A DNA stretch of 6,694 bases from Phytoactinopolyspora endophytica (GCF_004138495.1 NZ_ML142867.1:133427-140120); one strand, 5' to 3'. Shown: positions 1 through 6,056, counted from the first letter of the stretch. Numbers and translations: made by a program. Notes: generated from the sequence alone by a model not told the origin.

Positions 1-158
1 TCGTCGGCATCAGCAGCAACGGCCTTCGCGCCATCCCCCGGGTCGTCGGAATCGCCGGCGGCAAACGCAAATGGTCCGCCATCCGCGCCGCCGCACGCGG
101 AGGATGGATCCACGTCCTCGTCACCGACCTCGACACCGGCCGTGCCCTCCTCGACTAA
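1..158 (+). CDS. C-terminal end of a SorC-family sugar-binding transcriptional regulator (5' partial)
   Basis: Reading from base 3, an open frame runs off the left edge and stops at TAA 156-158, giving 51 residues. The tract VVGIAGGKRKWSAIRAAARG followed by GWIHVLVTDLDTGRALLD matches the end of the SorC/DeoR-type effector-binding domain. There a glycine-rich VxGGxxK turn, an AIRAAxRGG helix and an (I/V)xVLVTD strand close the phosphosugar pocket. In this family the DNA-binding helix-turn-helix is N-terminal, so it lies outside the window. Such proteins usually repress nearby sugar-catabolic genes and are released by a phosphorylated sugar. The following sequence is degenerate, so the operon it once controlled may be lost. 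The family call is fairly secure; the effector is unknown. Confidence 0.75.
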   Translation, partial: VGISSNGLRAIPRVVGIAGGKRKWSAIRAAARGGWIHVLVTDLDTGRALLD

Positions 159-194
159 CCTGAACAGCAACCTCGCTGACGTCTCGGAAGATGA

Positions 195-459
195 ACCCGA
201 TTCCTCGCCATCGCAGAGGCTAGTGCATGGCTGTCGGCCGCCGAACGCCACGGCGGTAACGGCACCACGGCCGAACTGCGCGCCTGCCTGACCGCAAGCC
301 AGGCGCTGGGAGAAGTGAGCACCGTGGCCTCCCAGTACGGAAGGCCTCGGCCTGCTCGCCGAAGAACTCGCGGCGCTGCTCACCACCGGTGACGTCGCCG
401 CCGACGACGACGCACCTTCTGACCTGGTGTTTCGCCTCTCAACGGTTGTCAACGTTTGA
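195..459 (+). pseudogene. Frameshifted fragment of an unrecognised helical protein
   Basis: A frame opens after TGA 192-194 and reads RFLAIAEASAWLSAAERHGG and then NGTTAELRACLTASQALGEV up to about 340. It then breaks into nonsense. The natural continuation, GLGLLAEELAALLTTGDVAA, appears one base over from 343 and runs to TGA 457-459. The two halves have matching composition (alanine- and leucine-rich amphipathic helix, GC-rich third positions), which suggests one gene with a single +1 shift near 341. No start codon with a ribosome site precedes it. I do not recognise the family. A kinase subunit or a C-terminal helical domain from the sugar operon of the upstream SorC regulator is possible but only a guess. 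The last dozen residues probably come from unrelated DNA at the junction with the next block. Confidence 0.45.
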
Positions 460-460
460 C
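448..460. repeat. Short inverted repeat GTCAA-CGT-TTGAC
   Basis: Perfect 5-bp arms surround a 3-nt centre. The left side, GGTTGTCAACG (444-454), matches GGTGGTCAACG in the large palindrome at 2365-2375 at 10 of 11 bases. This could be a binding half-site shared by one regulator, or chance similarity. It sits at the seam between the two degenerate gene fragments. Confidence 0.3.
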
Positions 461-691
461 GGGGTTCCGATGCTTCAGGTAGCCGGCGTGGTCGATGCAG
501 AGCGTGATGCCAGGGAACCGACCGGCGGTGGCTCGCCTCGCGGGTCGCGGAGCGAGCCACCGCCGGATGCCTGGCTACCATTCGAACGTGCTGGTAGCGA
601 GCAGGTACTCGGGGCCCACCCGGACGATCGACGGGTCGGGGTGGACCCCCGGCAGCACCGGATTCTGGATCGGAGTGGTCGGCCGGCTCAG
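449..691 (-). pseudogene. N-terminal remnant of a GH43-type glycosidase, interrupted by a hairpin insertion
   Basis: Read on the minus strand from 691, the frame gives TTPIQNPVLPGVHPDPSIVR followed by VGPEYLLATSTFEW. This is the hallmark N-terminus of GH43 beta-xylosidase/arabinofuranosidase-type enzymes: NPVLPG, the catalytic-base aspartate in HPDPS, and YYLATSTFEW. A TAG follows at 577-575. Exactly 60 bp later the frame resumes with FPGITL (517-500), which is how GH43 proteins continue after FEW. Homology is then lost, and the frame closes at TGA 451-449 after an unrelated tail. The rest of the five-bladed propeller is absent, so the product cannot be active. The expected start position is CTG 691-689, overlapping the stop of the upstream GH28-like gene (TGA 690-688). 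A strong GAGGAGG lies about 7 nt before it, showing former translational coupling. Family certain from the motifs; substrate not determinable. Confidence 0.8.
518..577. mobile_element. 60-bp hairpin insertion (REP/MITE-like) within the GH43 remnant
   Basis: The core is a perfect inverted repeat with 15-bp arms (522-536 and 552-566, arm CCGGCGGTGGCTCGC) around a 15-nt centre, which can itself pair further (CGCG/CGCG). Flanking copies of a target-like sequence, plus-strand GATGCCAGG at 506-514 and GATGCCTGG at 566-574, lie exactly 60 bp apart and match at 8 of 9 bases. The match extends to 11 of 14 with the next bases. Removing the 60 bp restores the GH43 reading FEW-FPGITL. This supports insertion of a small palindromic element with target duplication, followed by mutation. 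It has no coding capacity, so it would have been mobilised in trans. A transcription-terminator role is less likely because no T-tract follows on either strand. Confidence 0.6.
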
Positions 692-2232
692 GCCTGCGCC
701 TCCTCGGTGGTGAGGAAGCGGAGGCCCTGGACGTGGTCGTTGACGAACATGGGCACGCCGTCGGAGGCCAGGTACCAGGGGGGCTTGCCGCCGCTGTCGC
801 GGATCACTCTGCCGTTGACGCGGAGGTTTTCGAAGGTGACGTCCTTGATGAGGCGGTCCGCGTCGAGGCCGATGAGCATCGAGATGTCAGCGTTGTCACC
901 GTTGTAGGCGAGGTCCTTGACGTAGACGGACTCGATGCCGCGGCCGGCCGTGGTGTTCCACTTCGGGTTGTAGCTCACCCGCATGTGGACGAGCTGGCCC
1001 CAGCGGAAGTTCTCCACGCGGATGTTGTCGAACATGACGTCGCGGACGATGTTGCCGTCGCCGGGCACGATGGAGATGCAGCCCTGGTAGAGCACCTGCG
1101 GTTCGCGGTGGTCGAGGATGTCGATGTTCTCGAAGTTCAGGTTCTCCAACACCTCGGGGGCGTTGGGGTCGGGGTTGCCGTGCCCCCCCATGTTGATCGG
1201 GTGGGCGACGTCGGCCCAGAGGGAGCAGTTCTTGACGGTGATGTTGCGGGTGTCGCCGTAGAAGTCCCAGCGGTGGGTGTAGAGGGCGATGCAGTCGTCG
1301 GAGGTGCGCAGGAAGCAGCCGTCGATGGTGACGTTCTCGGAGCAGTAGAGCTGGATGCCGTCGCCCCAGCCCTGGTGGCTGAAGGCGCGCATGTTCGTGA
1401 TGGTGAGGTTCTGGGACTCGGCGATCCGCACGTTCTCGTACCGCGGGTTGAGGATCGTGACGCCGTCGATCGTGATGTTCTCGCAGCCTCGGATGCCGAT
1501 CGCGCCCCACTTGGAGTTGTAGATGACGCCGCGGCCGATCAGCGCAGAGTTCTCCACGTCGTCGAATCTCACGATCGCGTTGAGGACCGCGCCGGGGGCC
1601 AGGTAGACGGTGGTTCCGCTCGGCACGTGCAGTTCCCCGTCGGTGGGGGTGTGCAGGCCGGGCCCGAAATACATGACGTTCTCATCGCCGTCGGCGGGTG
1701 GGTCCTGCTCGATGGGGTTGGCGAGCAGGTGCAGGCAGTCGAAGATCTCGTCGTCGACCTGGATGACGAGATTGCGGGGGCGGTCGAGAGTGAAGCGCGC
1801 GGTTCGCCCCCGCACATCGGGGCTGATGCCGTACGAGTCCGGGCGGATGCGCACGTTCTCGAGGCGGCCTTGGCCTCGCGTTACCTCGACCTCGACGGTG
1901 CCGGAGAAGTCGAAGGTGGCCATCGAGGAGTCCTCGAATGGATTGTCGCCGGTAATGGCGTCGATATGGGCGAGCTTGACCCGGTAGACGCCCAACGTCT
2001 GCCAGGTGCCGCCGACCGGACGAACCCGGACGGCGAACGTGTCGTTGGTCGGGACACCTTCGAGCTCCGGGTGCGGGACGACGCGGTTCGGGGCGGATTC
2101 TGCTGCCTGCACTGCAGTGCCTTCTACTGCGTGCGCTGCAGTGCCCGCGAGGCCGGCGGTCAAGCCGGCGAACACGGTGGCACCTGCTCCTTGGAGGGCG
2201 GTGCGTCGGGAAATGGGCTGGCTCACGCTCAT
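688..2232 (-). CDS. Secreted GH28-like (polygalacturonase-related) beta-helix protein, Tat-exported
   Basis: A 514-residue protein. I chose ATG 2232 over the in-frame GTG 2235 because GAGAAGG (2245-2239) sits 6 nt before the ATG. Residues 1-35 form a twin-arginine signal (SRRTAL at 8-13, hydrophobic stretch, AHA cleavage near 35). It is followed by an 8-residue near-duplication, GTAAHAVE/GTAVQAAE. Residues ~50-175 look like a beta-sandwich. Residues ~190-510 are a right-handed beta-helix with repeated N-(I/V)-T-(I/V) turns. GH28 landmarks are visible: GWGDGIQ (D291), SDDCIAL (D312, D313) and GGHGN (H351). The 21-residue gap from D291 to D312 equals that between Asp180 and Asp201 of Aspergillus niger PGII. 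A clear RIK motif is not seen, so the sugar-binding end of the site differs from true polygalacturonases. It probably hydrolyses a uronic-acid- or related glycan outside the cell. It faces the lyase gene across a shared control region and precedes the GH43 remnant. Confidence 0.8.
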   Translation of the reverse strand: MSVSQPISRRTALQGAGATVFAGLTAGLAGTAAHAVEGTAVQAAESAPNRVVPHPELEGVPTNDTFAVRVRPVGGTWQTLGVYRVKLAHIDAITGDNPFEDSSMATFDFSGTVEVEVTRGQGRLENVRIRPDSYGISPDVRGRTARFTLDRPRNLVIQVDDEIFDCLHLLANPIEQDPPADGDENVMYFGPGLHTPTDGELHVPSGTTVYLAPGAVLNAIVRFDDVENSALIGRGVIYNSKWGAIGIRGCENITIDGVTILNPRYENVRIAESQNLTITNMRAFSHQGWGDGIQLYCSENVTIDGCFLRTSDDCIALYTHRWDFYGDTRNITVKNCSLWADVAHPINMGGHGNPDPNAPEVLENLNFENIDILDHREPQVLYQGCISIVPGDGNIVRDVMFDNIRVENFRWGQLVHMRVSYNPKWNTTAGRGIESVYVKDLAYNGDNADISMLIGLDADRLIKDVTFENLRVNGRVIRDSGGKPPWYLASDGVPMFVNDHVQGLRFLTTEEAQA

Positions 2233-2236
2233 CACT

Positions 2237-2332
2237 CACCTTCTCGACCCGCAGGTCGTCTACTGGGAACTCACCGGAGGAACCGCAGAAGCCGAAGTCG
2301 ATGACGACGTTGTCGACACCACCGGAAAGCGC
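2237..2332 (-). other. Possible C-terminal coding remnant of a carbohydrate-binding protein in the 5' leader
   Basis: Read toward lower coordinates, the leader of the GH28-like gene contains an open frame reading LSGGVDNVVIDFGFCGSSGE followed by FPVDDLRVEKV. The VDD(L/V)RVE ending is typical of C-terminal carbohydrate-binding beta-sandwiches in secreted glycosidases, and nearly all third positions are G or C, as in real actinobacterial genes. No stop codon ends it, and the upstream part is replaced by the operator and palindrome. It may be a relic left when the divergent control region was installed, or a chance reading. Confidence 0.3.
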
Positions 2333-2337
2333 ATACC
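2324..2337 (-). promoter_or_regulatory. LacI-family-type operator for the GH28-like gene
   Basis: On the minus strand the site reads GGTATGCGCTTTCC and matches the operator on the other side of the palindrome (GGTAAGCGCTTCCA) at 11 of 14 bases. The ATGCGCTTT centre is a degenerate form of the AAGCGCTT core common to LacI/CcpA-type sugar repressors. It lies just downstream of the proposed minus-strand promoter, where bound repressor would block initiation. Confidence 0.45.
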
Positions 2338-2343
2338 AAGGAC

Positions 2344-2373
2344 ACGATCACCCGGCCCTGAGCTGGTGGTCAA
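2344..2373 (-). promoter_or_regulatory. Putative promoter of the GH28-like gene
   Basis: On the minus strand TTGACC (2373-2368, inside the palindrome arm) is followed 18 nt later by GATCGT (2349-2344). The -35-like box is good; the -10-like box is weak. Support comes mainly from the mirror-image copy driving the other gene, which aligns without gaps across both boxes. Confidence 0.4.
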
Positions 2374-2407
2374 CGATCGAAAATTTCGATCGTTGACCAC
2401 CAGCTCA
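2359..2407. repeat. Perfect 49-nt inverted repeat between the divergent genes
   Basis: Two perfect 24-bp arms (2359-2382 and 2384-2407) surround a single central A at 2383. The arm starts TGAGCTGGTGGTCAACGATC and continues GAAA. After one mismatch (2358/2408) two more pairs follow. Each arm holds TTGACC reading outward, placed to act as the -35 box of one divergent promoter. It is too long for a simple dimer operator. It may be a multi-dimer binding site, a cruciform-forming switch, or an inserted palindromic element adopted as a promoter. A terminator role is unlikely since transcription leaves it in both directions. Confidence 0.9.
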
Positions 2408-2422
2408 CGGTGGCGGAATCGT
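2393..2422 (+). promoter_or_regulatory. Putative promoter of the lyase gene
   Basis: TTGACC (2393-2398, inside the right palindrome arm) is followed after 18 nt by AATCGT (2417-2422). The -10-like box is weak. The same arrangement occurs in mirror image on the other strand with ATCGTG shared between the two, which argues for function. Transcription would start near 2429, just before the operator. Confidence 0.4.
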
Positions 2423-2432
2423 GACCGGTGTC

Positions 2433-2446
2433 GGTAAGCGCTTCCA
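2433..2446 (+). promoter_or_regulatory. LacI-family-type operator upstream of the lyase gene
   Basis: GGTAAGCGCTTCCA contains the perfect 8-bp palindrome AAGCGCTT (2436-2443), the classic core of LacI/CcpA-family operators. It lies 20 nt before the start codon and overlaps or follows the expected transcription start, the usual place for repression by a sugar-responsive regulator. No LacI-family gene is present in this window, so the regulator must be encoded elsewhere. Confidence 0.6.
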
Positions 2447-2466
2447 GGTCGAGAGAGGACTCTGCG

Positions 2467-5400
2467 ATGAGGCAAGTCACGACGGGAATCCGGAACCGGG
2501 TGCGGCGCGGGGTGGTGGCGTGCGCGGTGGGCGTGCTGGGTTCGGGGCTCCTTGTCCCGCTGACGGCTGGTGCCGAGGACTCGGTCGAGACGCCCGCTCC
2601 CCCGGAGATCGTTCGTACGGTGAGCGATGCCGGGTTCACCCATCCCGGGGTCGGCTTGACCGCCGACCACCTGGAGAACATGCGAACCCAGGTGCTCGCG
2701 GGTGTCGAGCCGTGGGCGAGCTATTACGACGCGATGACGCAGACGCGGTACGCAGCGGTCGACTTCCGGGCCTCGATTCAGGGGCCGACCGATGAGGAGC
2801 CGACGATCACGGCGTACGACAACGCGGGTGTGCGCGGCCGGCAGCACGCCGACAGCATCGGAGCGATGACACAGGCCCTGATGTACCTCGTGACCGGTGA
2901 GGAGGTGTACAGGGCCAACGCGCTGCGTGTGATCCGCTCCTGGAGCAGCCTGGATCCCGCGCAGTATGAGTACTTCCCCGACGCGCATATCCACACCGGT
3001 GTTCCGCTCTATCAGACGCTGGTCGCCACCGAGATCATCCGCTCCACCGAACCCGCGAACGACGACCTCGACGGCTACGATCTGCGCTGGACCGAACGAG
3101 ATCAGCAGCGCATCGAGGACAACCTGGTACACCCGGTGCTCGACACATTCCTCTTCTCACAGAACCGGCTGTGGAACCAGCACCTCTACGGTGTGATCGG
3201 CATGGTGGCGGCAGCGATCTTCCTCGACGACGCCGAACTCTACGCCGAGCGAGTCGAGTGGTTCACAGTCAATTCGACCTACGAGAGCGAACACACGATC
3301 AACGGCGGTGACGTGAACGGCTCACTGGCCGCGATCGTGCGCATCATCGATGCCGATGATCCGTTGAACACCCGCGGCAAAGATTTCCTCCAGGTCATGG
3401 AAATGGGACGTGACCAGGCACATGCCGAGGGCGACATCGACTTGCTGACGGCCCTGGCCCGAATCGTGAACAACCAAGGCACCCGAGTCGATCCGGTCCA
3501 CGGGACGGTGTCGACCGAACCGGATGCAGTGTCGCCATATGAGTTCCTCGACAATCGGATCCTCGCCGGTGGCAACGTCTTCGCCGCGTTCATGATGGGC
3601 GAGGAACTGCCCTGGGTCGACACGTCCGGCGGATCGGGCAAGCTCGCAGAAGGGTATCGCGGACGCCTGCGTGAGCCGCTCAGCGAGCTCTATTACCAGT
3701 ACACGTACGTCGCAGGCGTAGACGTCGAAAGCCAGGCCCCCTTTGTCGCCGAGATGTTCGAGCACAGGGACGGGCCTCTGTTCCACTTCGGTACAGGAGT
3801 GACCAACTTCTGGAACGAGATGGGCTCCGACTTCACCGGCGCCGAATACTGGGTTGCCTTCCCGCCCGAACTCGCCGAGCAGGACGACACGGTCCCAGGG
3901 CTCGGCGACGGACCGGAGCTACCACTGGAGAAGTTCGGCCACACGCTGGGCAAGGGCGCACGGCAGCAGGTCGACGACACCGGAGAGAGCTTCGTGCGGC
4001 TCGACGCGAAGAAGGACGATGCCCAGGTCGCGGTCCGTCGCGTGGTGTGGCCCGATCGTTCCGGCACCGCACTGGTTGGGATCCAGGTGCGTACGAAAGG
4101 CACCGCGACCCTGGAGGTAGCCCGGACCTCATATGCCGAACCCTTCACAACGGTTCAGCTTCCGGACACGAACGAGCAGTGGCGTTACGTTTGGTTCGAC
4201 GTCGACTCGTCGAAGGTGCCGACGGTGGGGCATCACATCATGTTCCTTCGCGCAACAGGGGGACAGACTCATGTGGATGTGGCCAGCGCGCTCGCGAACG
4301 CGAATGGGGTTCTCGACCCTCCGATGTTCGACGACGCGCCGTCGCTGGACGTAGTCGCGGTGGCGGGCGAGCCGTACACCAGAACCTTCGGGCTGGACAC
4401 CGCCGGGCAGGACGTCTCGCTGGAGTTGCAGGGCGCTCCGAAGAGCGCCGAGCTTGCCGCCGACGGCACGTTCGGATGGCGGCCGAGCACCAAGGATCGC
4501 GACCTGGGCGCCCACGACTTCGTCGTCGTCGCCTCGGCCGACCAGGTAGATACCGCGCTACCGGTGACCGTCACGGTGGCACCCGATCGGTCGGCGGCGA
4601 TCGATGCGCTGGTCGATGGGCTCGACGACCGAGATGCCTACACGACGGCGAGCTGGCAGCCGATGGTCGAGGCACGTCAGGCAGCTTCGGCAGCGACTGA
4701 GGACGCGTCCCCCGCGGAATTCGGCGCGCTTCTCGACGCGCTGCGGCTGGCAGTCGACGATCTCGAGCTGCTTAGTCCGCAGCTGGACGACGAAACGCTG
4801 GACTTCTCCCGGTTGGTGACATCACCGGATCTGTCGTCCGCGACACTCGCACTCCTGATCGACGGCGATAACCAGACGTTCTGGGGTGACATCCGCCGGC
4901 CGAGCGTGCTGATGGACTTCGGGACCGGATACCGATTCCGCGCCGACGCCTTCGGCTGGCTGGCCCGCGACACGTTCCCGGATCGCTCGCACGGTGCCAA
5001 CGCCTACGGATCGAACGATGGCACCAACTGGACTCTTCTCACCGAGAATCACACCGAGGGCGACGATGTCGCGATCGAGACGATCTCGGTCCGCGAGGAG
5101 GTGCGCGACAGCCAGTTCCGCTACCTGAAGCTCCAGGTCGACGAGCCACAGGGGCCGGGAATCTTCTCGATGGCAGATATCCGGATCCATGGCGAACGCA
5201 CTGAGGCAAGCCTCGACGATCTGTTGGACGAGGCCGCGGCAGCGGATCTGTCGACGTACTCACGTGCATCGGCAGTGAAGTTCACGCGGGAGATCGACGC
5301 CGTCCGCGAAGCTGCGGCTGAGCCGGATGCGGACACGAGGGTGCTCGCATTGCGGGTACAGCAGGCCTGGGACCTGCTCGAACCGCCCCCGATCGAGACG

Positions 5401-6009
5401 GCGGACGTCGAGCAGACGTGGGTCACCGCCAGCACACCGTCCTGGGATGGCAGCCGGGACGCCGCTGGCAATGGCTGGGCGATGTTCGACGGCGACACGG
5501 CGACGTTCACCGATACCCAGGAGAGCGCAGGCTGGGTGCGTGTGCTTCCGGACGATGGCACCACCTTCCACCTCGAGGCCATTCGGTACATGCCTCGTTC
5601 CGGCTTCGTGAATCGTGCCGAAGGCATGGAGCTGCAAGGCTCGAGCGACGGTGGAAACACGTGGCAGACCTTCGCCACCATCAGCGACCCGCGCGCCGGC
5701 TGGAACCAAATCGACCTGCCCACGGCCGTCGAGACGCAGGCCATCCGTGTGATCAATGACACGGGCAACACCAACCTGGCCGAGGTGCAGCTCGTCTCGA
5801 GCACGGTGGATCGCTCCGCCCTCGAGTTGCTCCTCGACGAATCGGCCGATCTCACCGAGGACGACTGGACCGCCGAATCGTGGGCTGATCTCTCAGATGC
5901 ACGAGCCGCCGCGATGATGGTGTTCGAGGCTCCCGATGCGAACCAATCGCAGGTCGATGATGCCGCAGATGCCTTAGCGGCCGCGGTAGCTGGGCTTGAG
6001 CCTCGCTAG
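2467..6009 (+). CDS. Secreted multidomain alginate-lyase-type polysaccharide lyase with F5/8C and FIVAR modules
   Basis: A 1180-residue protein. ATG 2467 is chosen over the in-frame GTG 2428 because AGAGAGGA (2452-2459) sits 7 nt upstream and a normal Sec signal follows directly (basic start, hydrophobic 15-33, AGA cleavage near 36). The GTG would lie within the promoter/operator. Residues ~57-470 are a helical (alpha/alpha-barrel) alginate-lyase-type domain. Landmarks are FTHPG at 57-61, NQHLYG (H239 as likely counterpart of the catalytic His of PL5 lyases), GRDQAH at 314-319 and EYWVAFP near 460-466. Residues ~485-618 look like a beta-sandwich and ~627-707 an Ig-like domain. FIVAR-like three-helix modules lie at ~708-770, 913-974 and 1113-1180, alternating with F5/8-type-C modules at ~775-912 and 977-1112. 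There is no LPxTG or membrane anchor, so the protein is likely released or held by glycan binding. Expected reaction: beta-elimination of a uronic-acid polymer; substrate unproven. Confidence 0.82.
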   Translation: MRQVTTGIRNRVRRGVVACAVGVLGSGLLVPLTAGAEDSVETPAPPEIVRTVSDAGFTHPGVGLTADHLENMRTQVLAGVEPWASYYDAMTQTRYAAVDFRASIQGPTDEEPTITAYDNAGVRGRQHADSIGAMTQALMYLVTGEEVYRANALRVIRSWSSLDPAQYEYFPDAHIHTGVPLYQTLVATEIIRSTEPANDDLDGYDLRWTERDQQRIEDNLVHPVLDTFLFSQNRLWNQHLYGVIGMVAAAIFLDDAELYAERVEWFTVNSTYESEHTINGGDVNGSLAAIVRIIDADDPLNTRGKDFLQVMEMGRDQAHAEGDIDLLTALARIVNNQGTRVDPVHGTVSTEPDAVSPYEFLDNRILAGGNVFAAFMMGEELPWVDTSGGSGKLAEGYRGRLREPLSELYYQYTYVAGVDVESQAPFVAEMFEHRDGPLFHFGTGVTNFWNEMGSDFTGAEYWVAFPPELAEQDDTVPGLGDGPELPLEKFGHTLGKGARQQVDDTGESFVRLDAKKDDAQVAVRRVVWPDRSGTALVGIQVRTKGTATLEVARTSYAEPFTTVQLPDTNEQWRYVWFDVDSSKVPTVGHHIMFLRATGGQTHVDVASALANANGVLDPPMFDDAPSLDVVAVAGEPYTRTFGLDTAGQDVSLELQGAPKSAELAADGTFGWRPSTKDRDLGAHDFVVVASADQVDTALPVTVTVAPDRSAAIDALVDGLDDRDAYTTASWQPMVEARQAASAATEDASPAEFGALLDALRLAVDDLELLSPQLDDETLDFSRLVTSPDLSSATLALLIDGDNQTFWGDIRRPSVLMDFGTGYRFRADAFGWLARDTFPDRSHGANAYGSNDGTNWTLLTENHTEGDDVAIETISVREEVRDSQFRYLKLQVDEPQGPGIFSMADIRIHGERTEASLDDLLDEAAAADLSTYSRASAVKFTREIDAVREAAAEPDADTRVLALRVQQAWDLLEPPPIETADVEQTWVTASTPSWDGSRDAAGNGWAMFDGDTATFTDTQESAGWVRVLPDDGTTFHLEAIRYMPRSGFVNRAEGMELQGSSDGGNTWQTFATISDPRAGWNQIDLPTAVETQAIRVINDTGNTNLAEVQLVSSTVDRSALELLLDESADLTEDDWTAESWADLSDARAAAMMVFEAPDANQSQVDDAADALAAAVAGLEPR

Positions 6010-6056
6010 ACCCGACAACCACGAGGTGAACGGTAAAGGCGCTGGCCAGGACTCTG
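6010..6056 (+). promoter_or_regulatory. Short leader between lyase gene and lyase pseudogene with degenerate operator
   Basis: This 47-bp gap has no terminator hairpin. GGTAAAGGCGCTGGCCA (6032-6048) resembles the operator GGTAAGCGCTTCCA with a small indel. AGGACTCTG (6048-6056) is identical to the ribosome-site segment 2456-2464 of the intact lyase gene. The likeness suggests that the two leaders descend from a common one or from repeated use of one regulator site. Confidence 0.35.

Noticed and set aside
522..566. The 15-bp-arm hairpin as a rho-independent terminator for the GH28-like gene
   Set aside because: No run of T follows on either strand, it lies more than 100 bp beyond the stop inside a GH43 reading frame, and the flanking repeat favours an insertion.
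733..2304. A 523-codon open frame on the plus strand antisense to the GH28-like gene
   Set aside because: It is valine/aspartate/alanine monotone text, has no domain or ribosome site, and mirrors the GC-rich third positions of the real minus-strand gene.
2260..2334. A 24-codon open frame in the GH28-like leader (MRFPVVSTTS...) as a leader peptide
   Set aside because: The ATG lies within the operator, no ribosome site precedes it, and the overlapping frame has the better coding signature.
2428..2466. GTG 2428 as start of the lyase gene
   Set aside because: It would place the operator inside the coding sequence and add 13 polar residues before a normal signal peptide; ATG 2467 has the ribosome site.
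2260..3132. A 290-codon minus-strand frame across the control region into the lyase gene
   Set aside because: It runs antisense through the lyase signal peptide and catalytic domain and through the palindrome; no start context or recognisable domain.
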